This document shows, one piece after another, positions 19,201 through 30,697 of a DNA stretch of 64,000 nucleotides (within the stretch, counting starts at the first letter, position 1; each line of letters begins with the position of its first letter). The notes below the pieces were generated by a model. That model had not been told where the DNA came from. It saw only the letters and a list, made by a program, of their open reading frames with translations, and made no database searches. Source of the stretch: Corynebacterium diphtheriae (GTDB lineage Bacteria; Actinomycetota; Actinomycetes; Mycobacteriales; Mycobacteriaceae). The stretch is taken from contig NZ_LN831026.1 of NCBI RefSeq assembly GCF_001457455.1, forward strand, positions 930,001-994,000. The letters run 5' to 3'. Position numbers and translations under genes: made by a program.

Positions 19201-20019
19201 GTGCTAGCTCAGGCATTACACAAGGCGGAGGCCATTCTCGCTGAAGCGGGGGTGGCCTCGCCGCGTAACGACGTCCACCTTATGGCGGCGCATTTACTGA
19301 ACTGCCAACCTATGGAGTTATTCCTTAAAGGCGATCATGATGTTCCAGAGCACTTCTGGAAATGGGTTGAGCGAAGGAAAAACCGTGAGCCACTCCAACA
19401 CATTCTCCAAGTGACGTGGTTTGGCCCATTGGAACTTCATGTGGGCCCAGGTGTTTTTATTCCGCGTCCAGAAACTGAGGTGCTAGCCGATTGGGCAGTT
19501 CGTCATACTGACTCCAAGGACACCGTGGTCGATTTATGCACTGGGTCAGGGGCGTTAGCAGCTTACATTGCGCACGAACATCCTGAGTGCTCGGTATGGG
19601 CTGTGGAACTATCTGATGCAGCCATGGCATTTGCTCGTAGAAATCTTCCTGACCGAGTCCATCTGGTTCAAGGTGACGTTACAGATCCAGAGATCTTAGA
19701 TCACCTCAGTGGGGCAGTAGATCTCCTCGTGAGTAATCCACCCTATGTGCCATTAAGTAATGATTTAGAGCCCGAAGTGTACCAAGACCCCAGTATGGCG
19801 GTGTTTTCTGGTGATTCGGGAATGGACACCATTAACGCCATGATTCCAGTGATTTACCGGCTGTTGGCCCCTGGTGGGCTCGTGGGCATCGAGCATGATG
19901 ATTCAACGTCTGAGCAAACGCAACAAGCGCTCATAGATCATGGTGGATTTAGCAACATTGAACCGCTGAAGGACCTCACTGGCCGCAGTAGGTTTGTAGT
20001 TGCGAGTAAGATTCCCTAA
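19201..20019 (+). CDS. prmC: release factor glutamine methyltransferase
   Basis: A 272-residue SAM-dependent methyltransferase (HemK/PrmC) that methylates the GGQ glutamine of release factors, fitting its place directly after prfA. Conserved features are IPRPETEVL near residue 89, the SAM-binding motif VVDLCTGSGALA, and the catalytic NPPYV near residue 178. The start is taken as GTG at 19201; the ribosome site GAGGCGG lies in the end of prfA. The frame is open upstream only because it overlaps prfA. Confidence 0.93.
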   Translation: MLAQALHKAEAILAEAGVASPRNDVHLMAAHLLNCQPMELFLKGDHDVPEHFWKWVERRKNREPLQHILQVTWFGPLELHVGPGVFIPRPETEVLADWAVRHTDSKDTVVDLCTGSGALAAYIAHEHPECSVWAVELSDAAMAFARRNLPDRVHLVQGDVTDPEILDHLSGAVDLLVSNPPYVPLSNDLEPEVYQDPSMAVFSGDSGMDTINAMIPVIYRLLAPGGLVGIEHDDSTSEQTQQALIDHGGFSNIEPLKDLTGRSRFVVASKIP

Positions 20020-20126
20020 GAAGTGGCTTCAAATGTATATCTTTGTTTTGAAGCGATGCAGAACAATTAGCATCCCCCGTAGCATCGAGGGACCGAAAAC
20101 TATCGAGAAGAGAAAGACTTTCGAAC

Positions 20127-20777
20127 GTGGGCAGAATCTTTGACTGCAGTGACGCGGAAACTCGTGAAGCTGGCCTCCAGCAAGCCATCAGTACTGTAAA
20201 AGATGGCCGACTAGTGGTCATTCCCACCGATACGCTTTATGGAATCGGTTGCGATGCTTTTGATAACACCGCAGTAGCAAAACTCCTAGAAACGAAGCAC
20301 CGTGGCCCCGATATGCCAGTACCAGTATTGGTTGGTAGCTGGGATACGTCTCGTGGATTGGTGCACAGCTATTCCGATCAAATGCGAACACTCATTGAGG
20401 CGTTTTGGCCAGGTGGGCTCAGCATCGTTGTGGAGCAAGCTCCAAGTTTGCAGTGGAACCTCGGCGATACCCGCGGCACTGTGATGCTGCGGATGCCGTT
20501 GCACCCAGTTGCCATTGAACTTTTGCGAGAAACAGGCCCGATGGCGGTATCTTCTGCGAACATTTCTGGTCAGACTCCACCCACCACTGCTCAAGAAGCA
20601 CAGCGTCAGTTGGGTGACAACGTAAGCGTTTATCTTGACGCTGGTGAGACGCCCGTAGGAACTGCGTCGACAATCGTTGACCTGTCCGGTGATCATCCGC
20701 GAATTCTTCGTGAAGGCGCGATCTCAGCGGAACGAGTCGCAGAAGTATTGGAAGTCGACGTGGAGACGCTTCGATAG
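20127..20777 (+). CDS. L-threonylcarbamoyladenylate synthase (Sua5/TsaC/YwlC)
   Basis: A 216-residue YrdC-domain enzyme that makes threonylcarbamoyl-AMP from threonine, bicarbonate and ATP for the t6A37 modification of ANN-decoding tRNAs. Typical motifs are IPTDTLYGIGCDA, the basic KHRGPDMPVPVLV segment, FWPGGLSIV, and VSSANISGQ. It is a single-domain TsaC-like form without the longer Sua5 extension. The GTG at 20127 has a weak purine-rich site before it. It abuts the next gene, so the two are coupled. Confidence 0.93.
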   Translation: MGRIFDCSDAETREAGLQQAISTVKDGRLVVIPTDTLYGIGCDAFDNTAVAKLLETKHRGPDMPVPVLVGSWDTSRGLVHSYSDQMRTLIEAFWPGGLSIVVEQAPSLQWNLGDTRGTVMLRMPLHPVAIELLRETGPMAVSSANISGQTPPTTAQEAQRQLGDNVSVYLDAGETPVGTASTIVDLSGDHPRILREGAISAERVAEVLEVDVETLR

Positions 20778-21947
20778 ATGGGTGCTGGTGCCGGTGTTGC
20801 CGGTGTGCCCATGCGTGAGCTTGCACTGATCATTCTGGTTGCAGCTTCGCTGACGTTTTTGACCACGGGGATAGTTCGCTACGCTGTGGTCAAAAGCGGG
20901 CGAATGGGTGAAATCCGTGAGCGAGATGTCCATACCCAGCCCAAGCCGCGGCTTGGTGGTGTGGCGATGTTTTCTGGTTTTATCGGCGCAGTATTCTTGG
21001 CCGACCAGCTTCCAGCCTTGACTAGAGGGTTCAAGCCGGTTACTCCGGAGATGAGCGCCGTTTTCTGGGCCGGTGCGATTATCGTCATCGTGGGTATTCT
21101 CGACGATCTGTTTGAACTGGACGCGATTACTAAACTTGCGGGTCAAGTTCTAGGTGCGGCCGTCATGAGCATCTTGGGGCTTACATGGACTTTGGTCTAT
21201 CTGCCATTTGGTGGTGGCTCGACGCTTGTTCTTGATCAGGTGGTTTCGACCTTGGTCACGGTGCTGTTTACGGTCACTTTGATTAATGCAATCAACTTTG
21301 TGGATGGCCTCGATGGTTTAGCCGCTGGTTTGGGCATGATCGCTGGTTTATCTATCTTGTTGTTTTCTATGACGGTTCTCCACGATCAAGGTGGCATGGT
21401 ATCGGCATATCCACCAGCAATTATTGCGGCTTCCCTCGTAGGCATGTGTGCAGGATTTTTGCCGCACAACTTTGAGCCGGCTCGCATTTTCATGGGTGAT
21501 TCTGGCTCCATGCTCATCGGATTATTGCTTGCGGCAGCGTCAACGTCGGCTAGCGGCAAGATCGATATGAGTCTGTACGGCACAGTTGACGTAATCGCCT
21601 TGATGTCTCCGATCATTGTGGTGATAGCGGCAGTCTTTATTCCGATGCTTGATTTGGTGATGGCCATTGTCCGGCGTGTTCGCAAAGGAAAATCACCGTT
21701 TTCTGCCGATAAGATGCATCTGCATCACCGGCTATTGTCTTTGGGGCATACGCATAGGCGGGTCGTGCTGGTGCTTTATCTTTGGGTGTCCGTGGTCGCT
21801 TTTGGTGCGGTTGCGTTCTCGATTGTTCCCCCCGTTTTTGCCACCGTTGGTGTGATTACGGCTATCGTGTTCGCAGTACTTGCCAGTAGGGGGCCGGTCA
21901 TACGCGCCCAAAAGGAAGCGCATCGTCGTGAACATCCGCTCTCATAG
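20778..21947 (+). CDS. wecA: WecA-family polyprenyl-phosphate GlcNAc-1-phosphate transferase
   Basis: A 389-residue membrane enzyme of the MraY/WecA/TagO family. It transfers GlcNAc-1-phosphate to decaprenyl phosphate, which in mycolic-acid bacteria starts the linker that joins arabinogalactan to peptidoglycan. Motifs: DDLFELD near residue 108, NAINFVDGLDG near residue 171, ARIFMGDSGS near residue 240, and the HLHHRL loop near residue 313. About 11 membrane helices are predicted by eye. The ATG at 20778 begins immediately after the previous stop codon. In Mycobacterium the same position (between sua5 and the atp genes) holds rfe/wecA. Confidence 0.93.
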   Translation: MGAGAGVAGVPMRELALIILVAASLTFLTTGIVRYAVVKSGRMGEIRERDVHTQPKPRLGGVAMFSGFIGAVFLADQLPALTRGFKPVTPEMSAVFWAGAIIVIVGILDDLFELDAITKLAGQVLGAAVMSILGLTWTLVYLPFGGGSTLVLDQVVSTLVTVLFTVTLINAINFVDGLDGLAAGLGMIAGLSILLFSMTVLHDQGGMVSAYPPAIIAASLVGMCAGFLPHNFEPARIFMGDSGSMLIGLLLAAASTSASGKIDMSLYGTVDVIALMSPIIVVIAAVFIPMLDLVMAIVRRVRKGKSPFSADKMHLHHRLLSLGHTHRRVVLVLYLWVSVVAFGAVAFSIVPPVFATVGVITAIVFAVLASRGPVIRAQKEAHRREHPLS

Positions 21948-21964
21948 ACTCAAAGGAAAGTTTC

Positions 21965-22408
21965 GTGATTACATCTGACCAATCGAACGCTTCGCAGTTC
22001 GACGACCACCGCAGGCCGTTATTACGAGCGCTCAAATTTGGAACCATAGCATTGGTGGCAATCACCCTAATTTCACTGGTTTTATGGGGTCGGTTCCGTG
22101 ATTTGCCAGGAATCTGGGGAGTAGTGCTTGGTGCTGCTGTTGGCGGTGGATTTGTCCTTCTTACAGTTGTGAGCGTCTTGGTAACGTCCAATACGTCTGC
22201 AGCGACGACGGGAGCAGTGGTGCTCGGTGGATGGCTTCTTAAGCTCGTCGCCTTGCTTATTGTGCTCATTATCCTGCGTGGAATGGACTTTTATGATCCA
22301 GTGGCCTTCGTAGTCACGACCATTATCGCGCTCGTTGTTGTGCTTGGAACGGAGGTATGGGGGGTTATTACGTCACGGGTGACGTATGTTTCGCCGGACA
22401 ATATATAG
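21965..22408 (+). CDS. small membrane protein upstream of the ATP synthase operon (AtpI-like)
   Basis: A 147-residue protein with a polar N-terminus of about 23 residues and four hydrophobic segments. It matches the position of the AtpI-like gene before atpB in actinobacteria (Rv1303 position). AtpI is thought to help c-ring assembly or ion supply; similarity here is mainly positional and topological. The start is GTG at 21965 with AAAGGAAAG upstream, 17 bases after the WecA gene. A terminator separates it from atpB, so it belongs to the upstream unit. Confidence 0.75.
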   Translation: MITSDQSNASQFDDHRRPLLRALKFGTIALVAITLISLVLWGRFRDLPGIWGVVLGAAVGGGFVLLTVVSVLVTSNTSAATTGAVVLGGWLLKLVALLIVLIILRGMDFYDPVAFVVTTIIALVVVLGTEVWGVITSRVTYVSPDNI

Positions 22409-22432
22409 TGTGATTGGGGGTAAAAATCATAC

Positions 22433-22466
22433 AAATGAGGTCTAGGAGACATAGACCTCATTTTTT
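22433..22466 (+). terminator. terminator after the AtpI-like gene
   Basis: 12-bp perfect stem (22433-22444 with 22452-22463), loop of seven bases, followed by a T-run. Confidence 0.9.
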
Positions 22467-22541
22467 GTTTTTTGTCATACTTAATCGGCGCCAGGAAAAT
22501 TGCCGTTAGTGTGTTCCTTGCTGCGCGTTTATGCCTGTTTA

Positions 22542-22566
22542 GGGGTGTCGGGTGGGGGAGGGTGGG
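22542..22566 (+). promoter_or_regulatory. G-quadruplex-forming motif in the atp leader
   Basis: Five runs of three to five G separated by one to four bases lie on the coding strand. The flanks AGGGGT (22541-22546) and ACCCCT (22568-22573) can alternatively pair as a hairpin. A switch between two folds is conceivable, but function is unknown. Confidence 0.4.
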
Positions 22567-22893
22567 TACCCCTACACATGTTCTGTGACCGAGGTAACAA
22601 ATTTGCATTTTGCCCGCTAAAGGGCGGTGTTTGAATGATGGATTCACAAGGGGAAACTATCCCCCCGACGCAGGTGGGAATTTCACATTAATGCCTGATA
22701 GGGTATTCCGCGGGTTGTTTGAGTAGATCATTTTCGGTTTCTCAGGCCATGTCCCCTGCGATCATCATGCTGATGTGCGACGGAGTCCGTGATGATTGCA
22801 GAGAGTTTTCAGACGTCCATCGCACCGCATGCTTGATCTCAGGTATATGCGGCCCGAAACTGGGAGAGAACGCTGAGCGTTACAACTTTGGCC

Positions 22894-23679
22894 ATGAAGG
22901 GCGAGTTTCACGCGCCCTCCTTGGATCACGAATTTTTCCCGGATCCCATCTGGTTCGCCGATGTGGCGAACGGTTGGTTCACAATCGACCGTCTGATGTT
23001 CGTCCGCCTGCTTATGGCGTTGGTCCTTGTAATCTTCTTCGCAGTCGCTATGCGTAGCCCGAAGCTTGTTCCTTCCGGCTTGCAAAACGTTGCTGAATAC
23101 CTTTTGGACTTCGTCCGAATTCACATTGCAGAAGACATTCTGGGCAAGAAAGAGGGCAACCGCTTCTTGCCAATTCTGTCCACCATTTTCTTCGTGGTTT
23201 TGTTCTGCAACCTGCCTTCGGTCATTCCATTCCTGAACATTTCGCCAAACGCGCGCATTGGTATGCCACTCGTTTTGGCTCTGTTCGGTTACATTGCCTT
23301 CATCTACGCAGGTGCTAAGCGCTACGGCTTCTTCAAGTATGTGAAGTCTTCGGTGGTTATTCCTAACCTTCCGCCAGTTCTTCACTTGCTCGTTGTGCCA
23401 CTCGAGTTCTTCTCGACATTCGTTCTGCGTCCGGCCACACTGACTCTTCGTCTTATGGCCAACATGCTCGCAGGACACATCATTCTGGTGCTTCTTTTCT
23501 CTGCCACGAACTTCTTCTTCTGGCAGCTGAATGGTTGGACTGCGCTGTCCGCCGTAACTTTGGTTGCGGGGATCGCGTTCACGCTGTTCGAGATGCTGGT
23601 GATTTTCTTGCAGGCGTACATCTTCGCTCTGCTTTCTGCCGTGTACATCGAACTGGCGTTGCACGCCGACGAACACTGA
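22894..23679 (+). CDS. atpB: ATP synthase subunit a
   Basis: The 261-residue proton-channel subunit a of Fo. The essential arginine lies in the helix LTLRLMANMLAGH, and the last helix has the usual conserved polar residues (LQAYIFALLSAVYIELA). The ATG at 22894 (MKGEFHAP) matches the N-terminus of corynebacterial AtpB as I remember it; a TTG two codons earlier is less likely. No strong ribosome site is visible. It is the first gene of the atpBEFHAGDC operon. Confidence 0.95.
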   Translation: MKGEFHAPSLDHEFFPDPIWFADVANGWFTIDRLMFVRLLMALVLVIFFAVAMRSPKLVPSGLQNVAEYLLDFVRIHIAEDILGKKEGNRFLPILSTIFFVVLFCNLPSVIPFLNISPNARIGMPLVLALFGYIAFIYAGAKRYGFFKYVKSSVVIPNLPPVLHLLVVPLEFFSTFVLRPATLTLRLMANMLAGHIILVLLFSATNFFFWQLNGWTALSAVTLVAGIAFTLFEMLVIFLQAYIFALLSAVYIELALHADEH

Positions 23680-23746
23680 CCCCGCGGACCCGCGGATCAC
23701 AATCTCTACATTATTCATATTGCCTAGTAAATAACTGGGCACCTAG

Positions 23747-24004
<258 letters not shown>

Positions 24005-24031
24005 TAACCGTCCGACACGAAAGCCGAGATT

Positions 24032-24598
24032 ATGACGAACGTCATTAATTACCTCGCTGAAGGCGAGGCACTACCGCTGGAGGATCACCCTAGCGTGTTG
24101 CTCCCTGCGAGCTACGACATCGTCTGGTCGCTCGTCGTGTTCATTATCGTCCTGATCCTCTTCTGGAAGTTCGTTCGTCCGAAGTATCAGGAAGTCCTGA
24201 CCGAACGTGAGGACCGGATTAAGGGTGGCATTCAGCGTGCAGAAGCTGCACAGGCTGAAGCAAAAGCCGCTCTTGAGAAGTACAATGCTCAGCTCGCCGA
24301 GGCACGTGCCGAAGCAGCAGAGATCCGCGAAGAAGCTCGTGCAAAGGGCAAGCAGATCGAAGCTGAAATGAAGGCAAAGGCCACCGAGGAGAGCAACCGC
24401 ATCATCGAGTCCGGTGAGAAGCAATTGGCAGCACAGCGCGAGCAGGTTGTCACTGAGCTTCGTCGCGAGATGGGCCAGAACTCGATCAGCCTTGCAGAGC
24501 GTCTGCTTGGAGACCAGCTCTCCGACGAAGTCAAGCGTTCCGGCACGATCGATAAGTTCTTGGCTGAGCTCGACACCGTGTCTCCCGCAGGAAAGTGA
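24032..24598 (+). CDS. atpF: ATP synthase subunit b
   Basis: The 188-residue peripheral stalk subunit. One membrane helix near residues 29-50 is followed by a long charged coiled coil rich in Ala, Glu, Lys and Arg. It links Fo to F1 through the delta subunit. It follows atpE after 27 bases, and its stop lies five bases before the preferred atpH start. Confidence 0.95.
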   Translation: MTNVINYLAEGEALPLEDHPSVLLPASYDIVWSLVVFIIVLILFWKFVRPKYQEVLTEREDRIKGGIQRAEAAQAEAKAALEKYNAQLAEARAEAAEIREEARAKGKQIEAEMKAKATEESNRIIESGEKQLAAQREQVVTELRREMGQNSISLAERLLGDQLSDEVKRSGTIDKFLAELDTVSPAGK

Positions 24599-24603
24599 GC
24601 ACC

Positions 24604-25425
24604 ATGCACGCAGCGAGCCGCGAAGCACTAGCACGCGTTACCTCTGACCTCGACAAGGCATTGTGGGAGGCCAAGGAAAACGCTATCGCTACTGCAGCGC
24701 ACACTGGCGCAGAGCTTTTCGACGTCGTAGAGGTTCTGGATGGCGACCGCGCACTGCGCGTTGCTGTCGCAGATTCCGCGAAGTCTGCCGAAGATCGCGC
24801 TGGATTGGTTTCTGCTGTGTTCGCCGGAAAAGTCAGCCCTGCGACGCTAGAGGTTCTCGTTACCTCTGCACGCGAACTGTGGTCTAACCCTCGCGAATTC
24901 CGTGATGGTCTGGTCACGTTGGGCCGCCGCGCACTTCTCCGTTCCGCTGAAGGTCAAGGACAATTGGGCCAGGTTGAAGACGAACTCTTCCGCCTCTCCC
25001 GCATTTTGGACAAGGAGCCAGAGTTGACTCTCTTGCTCGATGACCGCAGCACAGACGGTGCAAAGAAGCGTGAACTGCTGGCGAAGGTGCTGTACGGCAA
25101 AGTCACTGCTGTGACTGAAGCCCTTGCACTCCAGGTTATTGGACGTCGTGAGTCCAATGCGATCGACGATATTGATGCGCTATCTAAGGAGGCTGCTGCA
25201 TTGCAGGGCCACTCCGTAGCACACGTCGTAAGCGCAGGACGTCTCAATGACGAACAAAACCAGGCACTGGCACAGAAGCTAGAGCGCATTTATGGTCGTG
25301 CGATGAGCATCCACTCTGAGGTTGATCCCAGCCTCCTCGGTGGTTTGGTCATCCGAGTTGGCGACGAAGTTATCGATGGATCGACCTCGGGCAAGCTCGA
25401 GCGTCTCCGTGCGAACCTCGCGTAA
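24604..25425 (+). CDS. atpH: ATP synthase subunit delta
   Basis: A 273-residue delta subunit, longer than the roughly 180 residues of most bacteria, as is usual in Corynebacterium. In Mycobacterium the corresponding protein is fused to an extra b-like part; here there is no membrane helix. The ATG at 24604 has AGGAAAG at a good distance; a GTG at 24595 overlapping the atpF stop is an alternative. It joins the peripheral stalk to the alpha subunits. Confidence 0.94.
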   Translation: MHAASREALARVTSDLDKALWEAKENAIATAAHTGAELFDVVEVLDGDRALRVAVADSAKSAEDRAGLVSAVFAGKVSPATLEVLVTSARELWSNPREFRDGLVTLGRRALLRSAEGQGQLGQVEDELFRLSRILDKEPELTLLLDDRSTDGAKKRELLAKVLYGKVTAVTEALALQVIGRRESNAIDDIDALSKEAAALQGHSVAHVVSAGRLNDEQNQALAQKLERIYGRAMSIHSEVDPSLLGGLVIRVGDEVIDGSTSGKLERLRANLA

Positions 25426-25485
25426 GCTAACGCGACAACACAAATAGAAATAATGCTGGAAGAAACTACCGAGAGCAGGAAGAAC

Positions 25486-27114
25486 ATGGCGGAGCTTACG
25501 ATCTCCTCCGATGAGATCCGTAGCGCGATTGCGAACTACACCTCGAGCTACTCCGCGGAGGCCTCCCGTGAGGAGGTCGGCGTGGTCATTTCCGCAGCTG
25601 ATGGTATTGCCCAGGTTTCGGGCTTGCCTTCAGTTATGGCAAATGAGCTCCTCGAGTTCCCAAGCGGCGTCATCGGCGTCGCACAGAACCTTGACACCGA
25701 CCGTATCGGCGTCGTGGTTTTGGGTAACTACGAAATCCTTAAAGAAGGCGACGAAGTCAAGCGAACCGGCGAGGTCCTCTCGATTCCGGTTGGCGAGAAG
25801 TTCCTTGGTCGCGTCATCAACCCACTAGGCCAGCCAATTGACGGCCTTGGCGCTATCGAGGCTGAGGAACAGCGTGTCCTCGAACTGCAGGCACCTTCTG
25901 TGCTGCAGCGTCAGCCAGTCGAAGAGCCAATGCAGACCGGCATCAAGGCTATCGATGCAATGACCCCAATCGGTCGCGGTCAGCGTCAGCTGATCATTGG
26001 TGACCGCAAGACTGGTAAGACTGCAGTCTGCATCGACACCATCTTGAACCAGAAGGCTAACTGGGAGTCCGGAGATAAGAGCAAGCAGGTTCGCTGCATC
26101 TATGTTGCAGTGGGCCAGAAGGGCTCGACCATTGCTGCCGTTCGTCAGACCCTAGAAGAGCACGGTGCGCTGGAGTACACCACCATCGTTGCTGCACCAG
26201 CTTCTGATTCCGCAGGCTTCAAGTGGTTGGCACCTTTCGCAGGTGCTGCATTGGGCCAGCACTGGATGTACCAGGGTAACCACGTCCTGGTTATCTACGA
26301 TGATCTGACCAAGCAGGCAGAGGCATACCGTGCCATCTCCTTGCTGCTTCGTCGCCCACCAGGACGCGAAGCTTACCCAGGTGACGTCTTCTACCTCCAC
26401 TCCCGTCTGCTGGAGCGTGCTGCAAAGCTCTCCGACGACATGGGCGCAGGTTCCATGACGGCACTTCCCATCATCGAGACCAAGGCAAACGACGTTTCTG
26501 CCTTCATTCCTACCAACGTGATCTCCATCACCGATGGTCAGGTATTCCTCGAGTCCGATCTGTTCAACCAGGGTGTTCGCCCGGCTATTAACGTCGGTGT
26601 GTCCGTTTCCCGTGTTGGTGGCGCAGCTCAGACCAAGGGTATGAAGAAGGTTTCCGGTTCGTTGCGTCTGGATCTCGCTGCTTATCGCGACCTCGAGGCA
26701 TTCGCTACCTTCGCATCTGACCTCGATGCTGCTTCCAAGGCTCAGCTTGACCGCGGTGCACGCTTGGTCGAGTTGCTCAAGCAGGCAGAGAACGCACCTC
26801 AGTCTGTTGAGCACCAGATCGTTTCCATCTGGCTTGCAGGCAACGGCCACTTCGATACCGTTCCCGTCGAAGACATCCGTCGCTTCGAGTTTGATTTGAT
26901 CGATCACCTGCACGCTGCTGTACCACAGGTATTCGAGCAGATCGCCGGCGGCGCTCAGCTGTCTGAGGAATCCCAGGCTGCGCTCGTCGCTGCAACCGAG
27001 GATTTCAAGCGCACCTTCCAGACCACTGATGGCACCCCCGTGATTAACGAGCCAGAGGTCGAGGCATTGTCTGCAGACCAGGTGAAGAAGAACACGATTT
27101 CGGTGAAGAAGTAA
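25486..27114 (+). CDS. atpA: ATP synthase subunit alpha
   Basis: The 542-residue non-catalytic nucleotide-binding subunit of F1. The Walker A motif GDRKTGKTA lies near residue 172. [14 protein letters not shown] is the family signature (ATP synthase alpha/beta signature). The start is the ATG at 25486 ([12 protein letters not shown]), preceded by AGCAGGAAG; the upstream ATG at 25453 would add eleven residues without support. The C-terminal extension is shorter than in Mycobacterium. Confidence 0.96.
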   Translation: MAELTISSDEIRSAIANYTSSYSAEASREEVGVVISAADGIAQVSGLPSVMANELLEFPSGVIGVAQNLDTDRIGVVVLGNYEILKEGDEVKRTGEVLSIPVGEKFLGRVINPLGQPIDGLGAIEAEEQRVLELQAPSVLQRQPVEEPMQTGIKAIDAMTPIGRGQRQLIIGDRKTGKTAVCIDTILNQKANWESGDKSKQVRCIYVAVGQKGSTIAAVRQTLEEHGALEYTTIVAAPASDSAGFKWLAPFAGAALGQHWMYQGNHVLVIYDDLTKQAEAYRAISLLLRRPPGREAYPGDVFYLHSRLLERAAKLSDDMGAGSMTALPIIETKANDVSAFIPTNVISITDGQVFLESDLFNQGVRPAINVGVSVSRVGGAAQTKGMKKVSGSLRLDLAAYRDLEAFATFASDLDAASKAQLDRGARLVELLKQAENAPQSVEHQIVSIWLAGNGHFDTVPVEDIRRFEFDLIDHLHAAVPQVFEQIAGGAQLSEESQAALVAATEDFKRTFQTTDGTPVINEPEVEALSADQVKKNTISVKK

Positions 27115-27167
27115 GACGTTACAGTCTGAAAACGACCATCAAGGAAAAGAAGGGAGGCGAATGAACC

Positions 27168-28145
27168 ATGGCAAATCTTCGTGAGCTGCGCGACCGTATC
27201 CGGTCAGTGAACTCCACAAAGAAGATCACCAAGGCTCAAGAGCTGATCGCGACGTCGCGCATCACTAAGGCTCAGGCTAGGGTAGAGGCTTCTCAGCCTT
27301 ACGCTACTGAGATCCACAAAGTGATGGAGCGTCTCGCTGCAGCTAGCTCCCTTGAGCACCCCATGCTCCGCGAGCGTGAGGGTGGAAAGCGTGCCGCAGT
27401 CCTCGTTGTTTCGAGTGACCGTGGTATGGCTGGTGGCTACAACTACAACGTTTTCAAGAAAGCAGCAGAACTTGAAAAGCTGCTCGAAGAAAACGGATAT
27501 GAAGTTGTTCGTTACGTCACCGGTAACAAGGGTGTTGGTTATTACAAGTTCCGTGGCCAAGAGGTTGCGGGTGCTTGGACCGGTTTCTCCCAGGATCCTT
27601 CTTGGGAAGAAACACACGACGTTCGTCGCCACCTCATTGACGGTTTCAACGCCAGCTCTAACGGCACCGCACGGTACCGCGATGGCTTGAACACCGATGA
27701 GGGCCAAGAAATCCAAGGCTTTGACCAAGTCCATGTTGTGTACACCGAGTTCGAGTCCATGTTGACTCAAACTGCACGTGCACATCAGCTTTTGCCGATT
27801 GAGCCAGTCATCGAGACTGTGGAAATCCCAGAAGCAGATGGCATCTTGGATCAATCTGGCGAGCCGACTCCGGACGTTGAATTCGAACCAGACGCAGATA
27901 CCTTGCTGGAAGCACTGCTTCCGCAGTACGTATCACGCAGCTTGTTCGCAATGTTCCTAGAAGCTGCTGCGGCAGAGTCCGCATCGCGTCGTAACGCTAT
28001 GAAGTCTGCAACTGACAACGCTACGGCCCTGGTCAAGGACCTTTCGCGTGTTGCCAACCAGGCCCGTCAGGCACAGATCACCCAGGAAATCACAGAGATC
28101 GTCGGTGGTGCTAGCGCACTCGGCGATAGCGGAGAAAGTGACTAG
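27168..28145 (+). CDS. atpG: ATP synthase subunit gamma
   Basis: The 325-residue central rotor shaft. The N-terminal helix (LRELRDRIRSVNSTKKITKAQ) and the C-terminal helix (RNAMKSATDNATALVKDL) form the coiled coil in the alpha3-beta3 core. A central insertion of around 25 acidic residues (TPDVEFEPDADTLLE region) is seen in this group. It is preceded by AGGGAGGCGA and followed after three bases by atpD. Confidence 0.95.
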   Translation: MANLRELRDRIRSVNSTKKITKAQELIATSRITKAQARVEASQPYATEIHKVMERLAAASSLEHPMLREREGGKRAAVLVVSSDRGMAGGYNYNVFKKAAELEKLLEENGYEVVRYVTGNKGVGYYKFRGQEVAGAWTGFSQDPSWEETHDVRRHLIDGFNASSNGTARYRDGLNTDEGQEIQGFDQVHVVYTEFESMLTQTARAHQLLPIEPVIETVEIPEADGILDQSGEPTPDVEFEPDADTLLEALLPQYVSRSLFAMFLEAAAAESASRRNAMKSATDNATALVKDLSRVANQARQAQITQEITEIVGGASALGDSGESD

Positions 28146-29594
<1,449 letters not shown>

Positions 29595-29607
29595 AGGAGG
29601 CACGCAC

Positions 29608-29979
29608 ATGGCTGACATCACCGTGGAACTGGTTTCAGTAGAGCGTATGCTGTGGTCTGGAAAGGCCAGCATCGTTACTGCACAGACCGTTGAAGGTGAG
29701 ATCGGTGTGCTGCCCGGCCACGAACCATTGCTCGCCCAACTGGTGGACAACGGTGTTGTGACTATCCGTCCGGTCGACGGCGACAAGCTCGTCGCCGCCG
29801 TCCAGGGTGGTTTCCTCTCCATTTCTAAGGAAAAGGTCACCATTCTTGCGGAGTACGCTATTTGGGCTGATGAGGTTAATACCGCTGAGTCCGAGTCGCA
29901 TCTCCAGGCCGATGACGAAATTTCCAAGGCTCGTGCAGAAGCAGAGCTCAAGGCCGTACGTCGTAAGGCAGAGGCCTAG
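29608..29979 (+). CDS. atpC: ATP synthase subunit epsilon
   Basis: The 123-residue epsilon subunit with the N-terminal beta-sandwich ([29 protein letters not shown]) and a short C-terminal helix ending in KAVRRKAEA. It can restrain ATP hydrolysis. It has GGAGG before the ATG and is the last gene of the operon; a long hairpin follows. Confidence 0.95.
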   Translation: MADITVELVSVERMLWSGKASIVTAQTVEGEIGVLPGHEPLLAQLVDNGVVTIRPVDGDKLVAAVQGGFLSISKEKVTILAEYAIWADEVNTAESESHLQADDEISKARAEAELKAVRRKAEA

Positions 29980-30008
29980 GAAAAGGGCACAAGCCCCTCT
30001 CCATTCGT

Positions 30009-30058
30009 AAGCCCCTGTGGGATTCTCAGCTTAAGTCTGGGAGCCTCGCAGGGGTTTT
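30009..30058 (+). terminator. terminator of the atp operon
   Basis: GCCCCTG (30011-30017) pairs with CAGGGGT (30049-30055), with an inner stem TCTCAG/CTGGGA, followed by a short T-run. Confidence 0.75.
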
Positions 30059-30205
30059 CGGTGAATTTATATTATTGAGCTTCACTTTTAAAAATGATTA
30101 AGTTTGTTCCCGCTGGTAACCGTAGTAAAATATCAGATTAACTATTTTTTGTGCAGTTGTTTTAGCTGTTCTGACATTCTCAGCCTCGCCGCAAGGAGCA
30201 ATGTG

Positions 30206-30673
30206 ATGAAGTTCGCCATTGGTATTACCCTTCTCTTATTGGTCCTCGCCGTGCTGCTTGCTGTCGCTGCATGGCGTTTTTTATACGTACGATGTAGCGG
30301 CTCTGCTGTAGTTATTCGTGAGTTACCGTCTCCTAGTGGCCGACATTGGCGTCATGGATCCATGAGGTATCACGGCGAAGGATTGCAGTATTTCAAGCTC
30401 CGTTCCCTCAAACCTGGGCCAGATTTGGTCGTGGATCGCCAGCAAGTGGATTATTTGGGGGCACGCCCACTTGAAGATTCCGAAATTTTATTGCTTCATT
30501 CCGATGCGACGGTTCACAAGATTAAGTATTTGGCTCGAGAATATGAAGTAGCACTCGACAAATCTGCATCGATGGCTTTTGTTTCGTGGATTGAATCCGC
30601 TCCTAGTCGACGTCAAGAACGGATCGACTACAACGCCTTGTATCGCAAAGTCGACCAGAATAAGCGTAAATAG
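30206..30673 (+). CDS. DUF2550 family membrane-anchored protein
   Basis: A 155-residue protein with one N-terminal hydrophobic helix (residues 3-24) and a polar domain, the DUF2550 pattern. The same family follows atpC in Mycobacterium (Rv1312 position). Function is unknown. The ATG at 30206 has AAGGAG upstream; the reading from 30104 adds residues without support. nucS follows after 24 bases. Confidence 0.8.
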   Translation: MKFAIGITLLLLVLAVLLAVAAWRFLYVRCSGSAVVIRELPSPSGRHWRHGSMRYHGEGLQYFKLRSLKPGPDLVVDRQQVDYLGARPLEDSEILLLHSDATVHKIKYLAREYEVALDKSASMAFVSWIESAPSRRQERIDYNALYRKVDQNKRK

Positions 30674-30684
30674 CCCTAACACGA

Positions 30685-30697
30685 TAGGGTATTGAGC
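30685..30697 (+). promoter_or_regulatory. -10-like TAGGGT directly before nucS (possible leaderless start)
   Basis: TAGGGT at 30685-30690 puts a start site seven bases on, at or beside the ATG at 30698. No ribosome site precedes that ATG. A -35 is not clear. Confidence 0.35.

Larger units (their letters stand above)
22409..22893. other. long leader region upstream of atpB
   Basis: 485 bases without a gene. Contents seen: a terminator at 22433-22466, a G-rich tract with five G-runs at 22542-22566, a hairpin ggggaaactatcccc near 22651-22665 and a possible -10 TAGGGT near 22700. The atp promoter must lie in the second half. Confidence 0.6.

Noticed and set aside
22765..23742. 325-codon minus-strand frame opposite atpB
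   Set aside because: Shadow of atpB; no conserved motif and strong bias to Gln/Glu/Arg from the opposite strand.
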